NCBI GenBank assembly: GCA_024305745.1
Contig: JAHRBS010000010.1
Location: 999,501-1,063,500 of the forward strand
Source of the DNA: Polyporus tsugae
Lineage: Eukaryota; Basidiomycota; Agaricomycetes; Polyporales; Polyporaceae
Length of the DNA: 64,000 bases
Direction of reading: 5' to 3'
Made by a program: the position numbers and the translations under genes. Of this stretch, positions 32,467-45,147 are shown piece by piece. Below the pieces are notes generated by a model. The model was not told the origin of the DNA and ran no database searches. It worked only from the letters and a program-made list of their open reading frames with translations. Numbering within the stretch: position 1 is the stretch's first letter; each line of letters begins with the position of its first letter.

Positions 32467-33338
32467 TTGGAAGCTGGAGCAAAGAGCGAGGTCAACCCAC
32501 GGGGAGAAAAGGAAAGCGAGGGGGATAATGCGCACAGAAAAGAGGGTGAGTCGTGGAGGTCGTCGCGGAGCACTGAGCAAGCCCGAACGTTGCCGGGAAC
32601 GGCCGATGCATGGGCGCTAGACTCGTCCTGCATATTCGCCAGGTGGGATCCGGAGCAGGGTGGGAGGCCCTGATGCTGCTGGCAGCTTCCGCCTCAGTCC
32701 ACTTCAATCCTCATAACATTCTACAGCCTCGCTCGAAGTCCTGTTCTCTGCGACCTCATATAGTTTGGAACAGGTTTGGAAGATGCCACCGTCGCGCCAC
32801 ACAGACGAAACGGGCATCCAGTATATCAAGCGCCCTCCCACAGCTGAGACAATATTCCTGCAGCTGGCTCTTCCGAGGTATGACCGTATTCACGGTCGAC
32901 GCCAGCTCACTCGCCTACAAACTTGTGAGTATCATCGGTTTAGTTTATGTGAACTGTCATCTCTCTGAAAGATGGGTGGCAGGAATGTCAAAGGAGTTCC
33001 TTTGGTCTCGACTAGCTAGTCGGCGTCCGGACCGCTTCAGTGCAGGGAGATTAAGTTATGCCGCAACGGTTGGATCTTGGCATTGCCTCACTCTCCGGCC
33101 CCTCCAGCTCTTGCGACCAGGCCAAATGGTCGACTGGGCGGTCTCTCTAGAACGGCAAGGGAACGGGGATGATGGGTCTTTGCAGGAACGCACTGCTCGA
33201 AAAGGCAGCTAGGACGATCGCAAAGGATGCACGTGACCGGCGCACTATGTCATAAGGTGTCGGGGAAGACAGCCAAGTTTCTCGTCCATCCTCCTTTTCC
33301 CCCGCAATCTCGCCAAAGTCCTGACTGTCGCCCGCACG
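32467..33338. other. upstream region shared by ATP7 and hexokinase
   Basis: 872 bp without a supported exon; a 200-codon plus-strand frame at 32610-33212 has no recognisable domain. Confidence 0.5.
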
Positions 33339-35977
33339 ATGAGCACCACATCCTTTCACTATGGTGCGACCCCGGAGGCCGCTCGGGGCGTCCTCGAACA
33401 GATCGAACAACAGTTCCGCCTGAGCAAAGCCGATCTCACGCGGATCACCTCCCAGTTCCTCAAGGATTTTGAACTTGGGCTGAGTGAATATAATCACCCG
33501 ATGGCAATGATGTATGTACCATGCTACTTGTCTTCCTATCAGCCTCCTGATGCTTCTTTAAGCCCGACATTCGTGACCGGTGTGCCAGACGGGACGGAAA
33601 CTGGGTGAGTACTCTTGATTGCGCTATGCTCCCCATCAAGACGCGCTCGCACGCTATCTCCACCTCTGCCTTCGCTGCATACACCGCCTACGTCCGCACG
33701 GTGCGGTTTCCGTGCACCTCCGTATCTGCCTCCGGTGCAGCGAGCGTTGGTCTTCCGCGCTCCCGGTACGGTACCGGCGACTCGCTCGCTCAATATGGAA
33801 ACTTGATGCTTCGCCTCGAGTTCTCAGTCCGAGATTACGTGCGCTCGGCGTAATTGCCCATCGATAGGGCGAGTTGGCGAACGTAGTTCACCCGCTCGTC
33901 CGCATCGAAGCGAGAGACGGTCCCGAAGCAACGCTGCAGGATGAGGATTGCGTGTTATTTACGCGCATGGCTCGTACTGCCTCCGTCGCGTTCCCTGTCA
34001 CAAGACCGCGATGGCTTCTTGCGACGCTTTTTGTGGGGAATTGAGGCAACGACGTCATAGTGCCTGTTTCGCTTTATTTGTCCGTAGCCTCGTGGCGTTG
34101 GGGATTGATCAACTAACAATCACACTTTCGAAGGATATTCCTCGCACTCGATCTCGGAGGGACAAACTTGTGCGTTCAACATCCTATTACTTCTGTCGAT
34201 CACAGTGAGCGTTAAGTAAGGTGAAACAGGCGCGTTTGCGAGATTGAGCTTCTCGGCAACAAGGAATTCGTGTTGAGGCAACAGAAGTACAAGGTCTCTG
34301 AACAACTGAAGACCGGCGAGGCTACCGCTCTCTTTGGTCAGTAAAGCAACGAAGTTGTTAAAGCCGTTCTCTCACTCGTAGTCTGCAGATTACCTCGCGG
34401 ATTCCGTCGATGCCTTCCTTACCGCTTTTGCCTCTGCAGTGCCCGTCTCAAGCACCAGCAGCGAACCTGATAACCCCTTCGCTTCACCCACGTTACCCGA
34501 GGAGCCTGCGGTCCCCCTCGGGTTGACCTTCAGTTTCCCAGTCGAGCAGACCGCTCTCAACAGAGGAAAGATCCTAACGTGGACGAAGGGCTTTGCGGCG
34601 AAGAACGCCGTCGGTAACGATGTCGTGCAGTTACTTCAGGACGCTTTCGACCGCAAACACCTACACGTGAAATGTGTCGCTCTGGTCAACGATGTGAGTT
34701 TTCCTAGCTTCGCGTTGTGAGACTCTACCCAACATGCGCAGACTGTCGGAGCATTGCTGTCTCGCGCATACACCAGCGGCGGTTGCATTCTCGGTGAGTG
34801 TTCAGTGCTCGTGTGGGTAGATAAGCATGGGCTGAGTCGGTCCGCTGTCATACAGGTAGTATATTCGGGACTGGTACCAACGGCGCCTTCGTGGAGCGCG
34901 TGGAGAACATCAAGAAGCTTGGCGATTCAGAAGCACGAAAGAAGGGTGGTTACATGGTTGTCAACACTGAATGGGGTGCATTCAACAACACCGTTCGTGC
35001 GGTTAACTTTTCTGTGTGCTCATCATAGCTGACGTTTCTATTGTGATCTATAGCGGACGGTCCTTCCCACTACGCCATACGACAACAAGGTCGACCGTCA
35101 ATCAATCAACCCCCGACTACAGGCATTCGAGAAATTCATATCTGGCATGTACCTCGGGGAGATTACCCGAAATATCCTCCTCTCCCTTGTCGACGCTGCG
35201 CCGAAGCCTTTGCTGTTCAATGGCCGCTCGAGCGATGTTTTGAACACCCATTACGGCCTTGATACAGCCGTTATGTCCGAGGTTGAGGAGATATGGGAAT
35301 CAGAGCGCGTATCTGCGGTACCAGTCGGGAGCGCGGAGCCCGCGCAGAGTCAACTTAACGGCTCGCCCTCTGTCAAGAAGGAAACGACCACGCCCGAGCT
35401 CCTGGACTGGCAAGATGCAAAGTCTGTGGATGTGGACCAGCTATCAGGAGACGACATCGCGCGCCTGGAACGCATCCGTGGGATCATCATCCAACGTCTG
35501 TCGCTGGAGTCCGAGGACGTGTCACTACGAGATGCTGCTATCGTCCGCTGGGCAGCGTCACTGGTCGCGAACCGCGCTGCGAAGCTCAGCGCATGTGCCG
35601 TCGCCGCTGTCCTCGTGCAGACGGGCCGTGCGAAGCTTGGTGGCGGCTTCGCCACGGATGAGGAGAAGATCGGTGTTGGGGTGGACGGCAGGTGAGCACA
35701 GGCTGTCCGGCGGCGGCGGGTGAGAGGCGTTGCTGAGATCCTGGGGTTTCAGTTTGATACAGCACTACCCGAACTTCAACACACGTCTGCGGTATTCGCT
35801 GAGCGAGCTCGTCGGCGAGGAGGTCGAGAAGAAGGTCGAGATCGGGCTCGCTAAGGATGGTAGTGGGGTCGGAGGTGCGTCTTCTGGTTCTATGCTGTGT
35901 TGGAGGAGTTTGTTTGATTAAACTTGCCTGTTGTAGCTGCGTTGTGCGCCCTCCAGGCTACCAAGCAGGGCCACTAA
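33339..35977 (+). CDS. hexokinase, 550 aa
   Basis: Ten exons: 33339-33511, 33563-33604, 34134-34169, 34230-34336, 34389-34693, 34742-34793, 34856-34992, 35054-35691, 35753-35874, 35937-35977. Motifs in order: PTFVTGVPDGTETG, phosphate-1 loop LALDLGGTNLRV, LTFSFPVEQT (sugar binding), TWTKGFAAKNAVGNDV, catalytic LVNDTVGALL, IFGTGTNGAF, NTEWGAF and the phosphate-2/adenosine region near AKLSACAVAAVL. It phosphorylates glucose and fructose at C6, the entry step of glycolysis. A Ser/Glu-rich insert around residues 350-410 makes it longer than yeast Hxk2 (486 aa). The intron before LDLGGTN is 529 nt, about ten times the local norm. Whether it is a hexokinase or glucokinase isoform is not decided by motifs. 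Confidence 0.95.
33605..34133 (+). other. 529-nt intron of the hexokinase gene
   Basis: GTGAGT donor, CTAAC branch site near 34110 and TTCGAAG acceptor. The interior has an 82-codon open frame but no recognisable domain, and no inverted repeats that would mark a transposon. An alternative exon is possible. Confidence 0.6.
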
Positions 35978-37765
35978 GGCTTGGGCTCGGAGACGGCTAC
36001 AACGTTGGGATCCCAATCCATAAAGGCTTAGATGGTGCCGAGTACAGGAAGACGCTATATTTTTACGTGTATCCTAGCCATGTACCCTATCTGTAGTGAT
36101 TCGCATTCTCCCCGTGCACTGTTCCAGCCATGTCTTATAACAGTAATTATGCCGATGCCTTCCCCCATGTCCGTATTAGACACGGAGATATGTAGATGTT
36201 GGCCCGTGTATCGACGAATATCGTCTGGCAATATGTGGTTACATGCTTGTGTGTGAAGGGGTTCTAGCTAGTTTGCCACGCCAATTAATGTCGCGGGTGC
36301 AGCTGAACCCCGTCGGCTACCGAGGCTGGGTCTTCTTTACTCAAGTTTATGTAAATGGCACAGACCCTTAGCTAGACAGCCCTTAGACCGTGTCGAGAAC
36401 CGGGCTTGGAGAGCGCTGGAAAAGCCCCTACCGTACAGGCACTATGGCTCCCACCTGCAGGCTGCCAGTGGGCCCGTGGCCCGTGGCCCGTGTGTGCCTC
36501 GTTCTCAGGGTGTCGTACAGTTGTCGTACTTGCTTGGGTACGAGAAGGCGGCCGGCCATTCGCTGAATTCCTGTGAGGTGTCACTTCCGCTTGCCCCGGA
36601 AGATTAGACTCGAAACTGAGTACAGATACAGTTTTGGATCCACAGTCATCCACGCTCATGAATGTTCACATTAATTAGGAGGCTGATACCTATGATGTAA
36701 TGATGAGGTCCAAGCCTCGGAGACTCGGACATGTCAGACTTGTCTCAGATTGTCCAACGAAACGTCACTGCACATTGTGCAGGGTTAAAGCAGTCGCAAT
36801 GAACCGACGTTTCCCAGCCAGCAGAACTTGAACGTTTGAACATCGACAGGTTATGATGTGTCCGGTCTGTACACAATGTACATGGTCCGAAGGCGCGTCG
36901 ATATGATCATAATTTCTACCGTTGATCAGGCAAACAAACGGTCAGGGGGCACTGCGTGTTGTCATAGTGTTGTCATTGGTTTGCTGTGGCCCTGAATGCA
37001 CTGCTGGATAATCGGATAAGGAGGTCGTTGTGGCCACATGTGTGATGGCTGTTAACAACCAAGGGTCCGATGTTCATAATAAGTAATTGAAGGGAGACCG
37101 CCGGCAAGTTGTGTATCAGTGATCGCCAGAAGATCGGATCTATCTACTTATGTGCATTGGGCGAAACATATAACTTGCGATGCTGGTGCGCGGGGGGAAG
37201 GGAGTGGGGCGATGCCCTTCTTGCTCTCCCATTGCCATCTCTCTGTGTCTGGTCCACTGCACCCGCTCTCTGTGCCTGCATCGACGGAGGAAGACGCGTG
37301 GGGAGCCGATCATCACGCCGACGACCGGTATGGCCGTCCGGAGCATGCTGGATCGGGCTAACAGCTTGCGAGTCCGAGTCTGAATGGGAGTCCGAGTGGA
37401 GGGGTGATGCGGCCGAATGGATGTGCAATGTGCATCGGCGGCGGTAGGGGACGGGAGGAGGGGCAAGGGCCAATCGCGGATGCAGACACGACGCTCCATG
37501 CGGTAAAGTGACAGTGGCTTGCAGGCGGAAGCAAGAGGAAGAGGGATTGCCGGAAGCGGTCGAAGCGCCTTGGTGTTAAGACGCTCCCATTCGCCCTGGT
37601 CCCCGTCGATTACCGTCGTTGCCCCCGACACCGTACTTCCGGCTGCTCACCCTCCCACTCGTACCCCCACCACCCCCACCGTCCCCGCCGGCCCCGCCTC
37701 CCAACTCGCCCACGGCACCACCCGTCTCCTGCGCCCTCAAATCTCGCTCCTCTTTGCTTGGGAAC
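35978..37765. other. intergenic between hexokinase and the Zn2Cys6 regulator
   Basis: 1.8 kb, including a small GGCCCGT tandem repeat at about 36471-36492. No supported gene. The last 600 bp are likely the long promoter and 5' UTR of the regulator. Confidence 0.5.
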
Positions 37766-40700
37766 ATGCCCGCGACTCAGTCTCCAAACTCTAACGGCCA
37801 TCTGTCCGCGGTCGCGGCGTCAGGCCCTCCGTCTGGATCGGCACCCAGGACGAAGCAGGTCCGAGTGCGCTCTCCAGGCCCTGGAGCCAACAGCCGAAAC
37901 GATGCGGGGGATAATGGCGGACTAGACGCACGGCCCCCGCCCAAGCGGGCTCGCAAGGCAATCAACTGCGAGCCCTGCAGGAACAGCAAGCTCAAATGCG
38001 ACAGGTATGTCCATCTCGGCCACCATCCTTCATTTCCTGCGCGTTTCAGCCGCGTCTGTCTCCCGCCGCGCGCCCTCTCTGGGTTTTGGCTTGGCTCACC
38101 TCATCTCCTCGCTGTCCTCGGACGTCCAGAAACCGTCCCTGCTCTTCGTGCGTGCTCAGAGGTACGGCTCTTCCGCCCTCCCGCCGACGCTTTCCTCACT
38201 CCATTCGAATAGGCACCACTTCCCTCTGCTACCAGGGCCACGATGCCGACCCTTCATTCCGTAGTCACGCCGATCAACAGTATGTGTCCACCACACCTCT
38301 TCTCCATCACTCTTCTGCGAATCGTTCTAATCTCCGCCAACTTCGTGAACATCAGGCGGCCTGTAGACGCTGCAGCCGAGTTCGCTCGGATACGACACTC
38401 ACTCAATCTCCTCGAACAACACGTTAGCTCGAATAATCCAAATCCAAGTCGGGCTCCTCCCCTTGGCTACCCCCCAGAACCCATCCATCGTGGCTCCCTG
38501 CCTCCTAACCAACCTTCTCCCTACGATACCAATGCTGCATCGAGGTTCAGCCCGGAACCCGAGGGCTATTCACAGGATAAGGAGAAAACCGAGGACGTGG
38601 ACATGACGAGTACACCCGGGATGCTGGGACAGCAAGCCTCCGGCGGTCTCTACTCGGGCCCGACTAGCGCTGCCTCTCATCTCATCTCCGTAAGCTTTAC
38701 TCGTGCATTACTCTCCTCGTCTCTCACGTTGATTTCAATCTGGCAGCCGTCCGACCGTGACGACAACCAAAATGACAGACCCAGGTCTCCCCCGTCACCC
38801 AAGACTCGCCCCCGCGCAATCTCCGACCCCGTCGATCACAATGGGTCCACAGGCGATTGGGACCAAGATCTGACTGCGCAGCTACCCGACATCCACATGA
38901 TCGACGGCCTGATCGAGTACTACTTCGAGTATTGCAATTGGGTCTACCGGCATGTCAACGAGCCCACGCTGCTCGCTGGTTGGGACAGGTACAAGAGAGG
39001 AAAGCACGGTGACCGTCTTATCCTTGCGACGGTGTGCATTCTCATCGCACTGGCCGCCCGCTACCTGCCTCCAAGACATGCACTCCTGCAGGGTATGTCC
39101 GAAACCTGCGAGGAGCTTGGATCGAAATGTTATGGCATCATGCGCCATGCGCTTGATCGCTACCGCAAAAGTGCCCCGAGTCCGGGGCGATCGTATTCCC
39201 TTGAGCTCGTTGAGCTCCTCCTTGTCCGTAGTCACTACCTCACCTTTGCTAAGGAGGACCCAGAGGAGACATGGAACGTGCGTGGGGAGCTTGTCTCGAT
39301 CGGGACCGCTATGGGCCTTCACCGCGACCCTGGCTCGACAAGGTTCGAGAAGAGCGTTGCCGACCGAAGGCGGTGGGCATGGTGGCACATCGTGCTTCTA
39401 GAGCGGTGGCAAGCGTTCATGTTTGGACGCCCGCTTGCCATTGCTTCCCAGCATTTCAACACCCAATTGCCCACGTATTGCGACCCCGCTCTCGACAAAT
39501 CGCAGCGTCTGTTTCTTCCCAACATCGCCCTGTTCAAACTCTCCTACGTGCTTGGGGATATCATGGACGACGCGGTGTCGTTCCGTGCCGTGCCTTATTC
39601 CTCTGTGCAGGAGAGGGACAAGATGCTCGCGGAATGGTACGAGGCGCTCCCCTCCGAGCTTGACCTGGACGAGTATCGCATCGCTCGCTCTCTCGCAAGT
39701 CCGATCACGTCCGTGCGTCGGCTTGGGGTGCAGAGCGTCATCATCCGCACCGCGTACCACCACATCCGTTTCACCCTCCATCGTCCGTACGCGAAGGTGC
39801 CTGAAAGTCTCGAGATTGCCGTCAGCGCGGCGTCTCAACTCATCACCCTTGTTGGCCAAACCCGCCCGGACTTCCTCTCCAACACCGCGCTCGCTGTTCC
39901 AGGCCACATGAACTGGGGGCCCTTCCACGTCTTCTCGGCTGCGATGTTCTTCTCGTTCCAGCTCATCACCAAGCCGGATCAGCCTGCTGCCAGTTTGTTC
40001 CGGGAGAACATCCGGAAGTCCATAGCGTCTTTGGAACAAAGCCGGTGGATGCCTGTTGCGGACAAGGCGCTGACGATCCTTCAAGCACTGGCTCCGCTCT
40101 ACTCGGACGAGTCCCTCGAGGTTCCCAGGGAAGAGGCCGAACGGAAGAAGGCGCAAACGTTGAGCCTGGTCCGAACGCTGGCGTTCCCGTATCAAGACGC
40201 CCCGTACTCCCGCTCCGCGGACTCGCCCGGATACAGCCGCTACGACGCGGCGGCGTTCCAGGCGAGCGCACAACCGAACCACAACGCGAGTACGTTCCCG
40301 GCTCGCGCAGAGAGCGGGCAGCGGTCAGCGCCAGTGTCTGCTGCCCAGTCGCAGGCGCCACACCAATCTCATCCGACGCAGCCCCCCGTGTCTGCGACGC
40401 GGTGGACATCACAGTCCCAGCCCGAGCTCAACAGTTTGCAGTACACTCAGCAGCCAATGCAGTCGCCATACACACCGCACCGCCCATCCACGAACAGCAT
40501 CTCCACCACCCCGACCCACGGACACGTACAACAGCCCCAGCTGCTGCAGTACTCGCCGACCGTGCAGACGAGCGGACAGTCGTTCCCGATGGTGCGGTAC
40601 GCGACGCAGCAGTCGGAGGTGATGCAGCAGCCGCTGCCGCACCACCAACACATGTTCCGCGACAACGGGCAGGGGTCGGAGCTCGCGTACATCCACCCCG

Positions 40701-40825
40701 CGGACGAGAGCGCGATGTGGGGCGCGTCGATCGGGTTCGGGCTGTCGGAGTGGAACCAGTTCGTGGACCACATGCAGCGGCCGGACACGTTCACGCCCAT
40801 GGGGGTTCCGGGCCCGACGCACTAG
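37766..40825 (+). CDS. Zn(II)2Cys6 fungal transcription factor, 916 aa
   Basis: Exons 37766-38004, 38130-38161, 38213-38279, 38356-38689, 38747-40825. The zinc cluster spans three exons: Cys68-x2-Cys71-x6-Cys78-x5-Cys84-x2-Cys87-x8-Cys96, preceded by a basic PPPKRARKAIN segment. The middle holds the fungal-specific transcription factor domain (VELLLVRSHYLTFAKEDPEE, the SIGTAMGLHRDP helix, RRRWAWWHIVLLERWQA, FGRPLAI). The C-terminal 220 residues are Gln/Ser/Pro/Thr-rich, a likely activation region. Such nuclear proteins bind CGG-type sites; the target pathway is unknown. An upstream in-frame ATG at 37619 would add a Pro-rich leader; I prefer 37766. The 57-nt intron 38690-38746 has no in-frame stop, so retention would add 19 residues. 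Confidence 0.92.
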
Positions 40826-41527
40826 CCGCCGTCCACTGTCGTGTCGTGGTCCTGGTACTACGACATCGACCTGCGAAAATCGTCGCGGGGGAGGTCGCCA
40901 GACGTTCTTAGGGGGGGACTTTGGATTTGTCTGGCGGGAGCCCGCATGTGTGTGCGTGTGTGTGCGGTTGTGCTGTAGTTGTGCAACGATATATAACCTG
41001 TCGATGTTGCTTGAAAGTCGTAGATCTTCTGCTCGCTCTGTTGTTTTGATTTCTGTGCTGCTCTCATCACATCGCGGTCTATCATCGTGTACCTATTATT
41101 CCACTCACAGGGTCTACTTACTTACATAGGTGTAAGTTGGATGTGCCATACAAACGTACACGAATATATCCACATCTGTCGGAACTTTCTTCTCTTCCAA
41201 TCATGCTCATATGACTATTTACTACTGCAACGCGCTGTGGTTATTCCTTGAACCAGATGATCGATTGTCAAGTTGATGCACATCCGTTGCATGTATTTCC
41301 AAAGGTTATTTCCAAAGGTTAATCCTCCTTTTTCACGTTAAACCCAAATTTGGGCGGATAACTAGTCGACTGTCCCAAAAGGGATGGATGAGGAGGAAAC
41401 TTCTCGAATCTTCGTGGTGGTCTGCAGCTGGACGCCGTGAAGATGATAAAAGTCCTTGATTGTGGGCTGCTTGGCTCGATCACCCTGCACCTGTATTCCC
41501 GTAATCCATCCTTTGACTTCCACGAAC
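40826..41527. other. intergenic upstream of STI1
   Basis: 702 bp; contains a TG-rich run near 40945-40970 and a direct duplication ATTTCCAAAGGTTA at about 41298-41321. Heat-shock elements were not clearly seen. Confidence 0.5.
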
Positions 41528-43540
41528 ATGGCCGACGCGCTCAAGGACCAGGGAAACAAGGCTTTCCAGGCCAAGGATTACGACAAGGCTATTGAGCTCT
41601 TCTCCCAGGCTCTCGATCTCGACCCCAGCAACTTCGTGCTCTGGTCCAACCGGAGTGCCGCGAAGGCGGGAAAGAGGGAATGGACTGGCGCGCTGGAGGA
41701 CGCAGAGCAGGTACGTCTTTCTGTCTCGTTCTCAAGCGGTTTGGACTGACGCGCGAGACGCATGTAGTGCGTAAAAGTGAACTCTGCTTGGTCGAAGGGT
41801 TACGCGCGTAAAGGAGCTGCTCTCCATGGTCTCAGGAGATACCAGGAAGCTATCGACACGTACGAGACTGGTCTCAAGATCGAGGAAAGTCCTGTCCTCC
41901 GGAAAGGTCTGAAGGAAGTTATCGACGCAAAAGGTAAGCATACACCACCTCCGAGTCGTCACCTCTCACCGCGCGTACTGACATATTCACAACGTGAAGA
42001 GGCAGATGAGCGTAGCGATGGTGCAGAGGCGTTCGGTCTCGGAAAGATGTTTAGCGACCCAGCGTTGTTCGCCAAGCTCTCCGCCAACCCCCGCACCGCG
42101 AAGCACCTCAACGATCCCGCGTTCATCCAGAGGCTGCAGCTCTTCCAGAAGAACCCCCAACTTGCCGAGAATGCGCTTCAAGACCCGCGTATGATCGACG
42201 TCCTGGGCGCGCTCATGGGCATCAACATGCAGGGCTTCGCGCGCGAAGAGGGCTCGGATGAACTCCCCCCCGGCGTGTCAAGCGCCGACGTCCAAAGCCA
42301 AAGCCAGAGTTCCCCTCCTGCTACGACTTCACCCCCACCACCACCCGCCGCTTCGTCCTCCAAGTCTACACAGCCTGCCAAGGAGGAGGACGTCGAGATG
42401 CTTGACGAGGAGGAAGCCGCAGTCAAGAAGCAGGCGGAGGAGGAAAAGAAGCTCGGCGCGGAGGCGTACAAGGCGCGCGACTTAGAAAATGCGATCGCGC
42501 ACTTCCAGAAGGCTTGGGACACATACCCCAAGGATATCACGTTCCTCACCAACCTCGCGGCTGCTTACTTCGAGAAGGGCGATTTCGACGAGGCCATCAA
42601 GACTTGCGAGAAGGCCATCGACGAGGGTCGCGAGGTACGTCCCTGCGTTCGAGCCTAAGCTGCTGCTAGGCAAGGTTTAATGCGATATCACCCAGATCCG
42701 TGCCGACTTCAAGCTCATCGCCAAAGCTTATGGACGTATCGGCACGGCTTACCAACGCAAGGGCGACATCTCCACGGCCGTCAAGTTCTTCCAGAAGTCC
42801 CTCACCGAGCACCGCACGCCCGACATCCTCAACAAGCTCCGCCAAGCCGAGCGCGAGCAGGCCGAGAAAGCCCGCGTCGAGTACATCGACCCGGAAAAGG
42901 CTGCCACCGCGCGCGAGGAGGGCAACACGCTCTTCAAGGCCGGCGACTTCGCCGGGGCCGTGAAGGCGTACACCGAGGCGATCAAGCGCGACCCTAGCGA
43001 CCCGCGCGGGTACAACAACCGCGCGAACGCGTACACAAAGCTCGTTGCGTTGCCCGAAGCGCTCAAGGACGCGGAGGAGGCGATCAAGGTCGATCCGAAG
43101 TTCGTGAAGGCGTACATCCGCAAGAGCCACGTGCTGTACACGATGCGCGACTACACCAAGGCGATCGAGGCCGTCCAGCAGGCGACGGACGCGGACGAGG
43201 AGAAGAAACACGCGAAGGAGATCCAGGACCAAGTGACCAAGTGCCAGCAGGCGATGTTCTCGCAGCGCGCCGACGAGTCAGAGGATGAGACACTCCAGCG
43301 AGCGATGCGTGATCCCGAGGTCGCGGTATGTGCTGATCTGGCGGTTTCAGTCGGTGTGGTGACCTATACTGACTTGCGTTCGTGCGGCAGAGGATCATGG
43401 GCGACCCGATTATGCAGTCCATCCTCCAGCAGGCGCAGTCGAACCCGGCGGCGCTGGAAGACCACATGAAGAACCCGACCGTGCGCCAGAACATCATCAA
43501 GCTCATCAACGCCGGTATCATCAAGACCGGCGCCCGGTAG
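41528..43540 (+). CDS. STI1: Hsp70/Hsp90 organising cochaperone Sti1/Hop, 587 aa
   Basis: Exons 41528-41710, 41768-41933, 42000-42634, 42696-43325, 43391-43540. Domain order matches yeast Sti1 (589 aa): TPR1 (ALKDQGNKAFQAKDYDKAIE), DP1 (DPALFAKLSANPRTAKHL...), an Ala/Pro/Ser and acidic linker, TPR2A (GAEAYKARDLENAIAHFQ), TPR2B (AREEGNTLFKAGDFAGAVKA) and DP2 (RDPEVARIMGDPIMQSILQQ). TPR1 and TPR2B bind the Hsp70 EEVD tail and TPR2A binds that of Hsp90, so the protein hands clients from one chaperone to the other in the cytosol. The last intron falls at the start of DP2. Confidence 0.97.
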
Positions 43541-43827
43541 TGACCCTGCTACGACGGGGATCTTCACCGTTCGAGTGGTTCTTTGATTTCTGGGTGCGGA
43601 CTGCTGGATGTGGTGTGGAAGTCACAATCGTCAATGTATCTATACTTCGCTCTATGACGCTCATGTAATACAGGTTTACTTGCCATCTCAACACACAGCC
43701 ACCAGCGATGCCATCTAGGCTGCGTTTGAAGGGTATCTGAAGTATGCATACGGGCATTCCGACGATAGTCGTACGGAACAGACAGGCAAACTCTGCGTTG
43801 CGACTATACAAGCACCCTCAAAGGTGG

Positions 43828-44695
43828 CTAATTCGAAGGCATGCAAGTGCCGCTGACCCTCGCGCACCCTTGTGGACACGGGAAGTCCGGGTTAAACTGC
43901 CAGAAGAACAGAGGGTCCGTCTCGTTGGTCAGCGCCCTGCCCATCAGCCTCGCCTGCGTTGGAAGATCGAAGGACTGCTCGAAAACCGAGATCGAGGGGA
44001 TGCGGATCTGGCCCCAGCCCTGCTCGATGAGCGCATCGATGCTTGTCCCGTAGATGTACTCGCGGAAGCCCGACCAGCGAATCGCGGAGGCGCACTTGGG
44101 AGGGAGAGGGACACAATTATTCAGCACGGGCGTGCGATTGACGATGAATCAATCATTGAGGTATGTCTCACCATTGGACAGCTCTCCGCGTTGGTATAGA
44201 GGCTGAGTTGCTTGAATGCAGCCTGCGCCTCGCTCGGTGTGAACTTGAACGGACCGTCGGGGTCGGTCATCACGGCTGTGCAGTTCGTAATGGCAGCGAT
44301 CTCGCCTGGTACATTTCCGGCGGATCCGGGTCAGCACGATGCAGAAGACTGGGAACCGGCACTGGTGACGTACCGTGCAATGTCGGATTGCCTGTCTTCG
44401 TGTTGGAATTGACTCCGATGCAGACGAGCTCGCCCAGCCCGGGGCTGGTGTGGTTAACGATGGCGGTGGCGAACGCCGAGAAGGGACAGGGAGATTCGAG
44501 CTCGGCGAGCGCGGCATTTGCGACCCGCATCCAGTGCGCCCTCGTGCTGAACGGGATGCCGTTGATGGATGACGTCGGGTCGGCGATGACGGGGGCATGG
44601 ACGGCGTGCTGGCGTCCGTGTCCGTGCGCGACGAGTGGGATGGTCAGGAGAAGTACAGTAACGGTGTGCGCTAGGATACTGAGTGAAGGGACCAT
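43828..44695 (-). CDS. secreted zinc-dependent deaminase (CMP/dCMP deaminase superfamily), 240 aa
   Basis: Minus-strand exons 44695-44374, 44305-44172, 44094-43828. A clear signal peptide (LSILAHTVTVLLLTIPLVAHG) precedes a cytidine/deoxycytidylate-deaminase-type domain: HWMRVANAALAELE, then the zinc and proton-shuttle motif HGEIAAI (canonical H-x-E) and the second zinc motif CPMCASAIRW (canonical PCxxC). The tail (YIYGTSIDALIEQGWGQ and a Cys-rich end) resembles guanine deaminase/TadA-like members. Two N-glycosylation sequons and paired Cys near the C-terminus fit secretion. Most members are intracellular, so an exported one is unusual; substrate could be a free base, nucleoside or pterin. Convergent with STI1. 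Confidence 0.88.
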
Positions 44696-45147
44696 CGTGG
44701 TTGAACAGCGCCGCTACCAATTGTGTTGGAGGGGCATTGAGAGGCTTCCGTACAGCGGGGGGAAAGTCGAACAATATACATAAAGACGGAGGCATTCATT
44801 GCCCCTTGGCCAATTCTAATGAACATGAGGAATCAGGGCAACTAACCGGCGTGCCTGCCAGTGGACCCCTGACCATGAATGTTCCCGTGCGTTTTGGCCA
44901 TGGGAGTACTAGACAGAAGCGCTATACAGTTAAAGTCAAGGTCGGCGTTTATGCGCTCTCAATACCAGACGGACATGGACTCGTGTCTACATACTGCTGT
45001 TCAGCTCGAGCCCGAGGCCTATAGTCGCTCATGGATAGCGTCATCGATTGATTGACCGCAATGTTTCTCAAACATACATTCCAGTTAACACGGTTGACAC
45101 CTGATGTTACACGTTGATATGGACGCACTTCCTGTCTATGTAGCCCT
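44696..45147. other. spacer between tandem minus-strand genes
   Basis: 452 bp; promoter of the deaminase and 3' flank of the reductase. Nothing else seen. Confidence 0.55.

Noticed and set aside
36471..36495. GGCCCGT tandem repeats as a regulatory array
   Set aside because: Only three short units; not distinguishable from simple-sequence slippage.
37619..37765. upstream start for the Zn2Cys6 regulator
   Set aside because: Adds only a low-complexity Pro-rich leader; likely 5' UTR.
40045..40911. long overlapping open frame in +1 relative to the Zn2Cys6 regulator
   Set aside because: Shadow of GC-rich coding DNA; no domain and wrong codon character.
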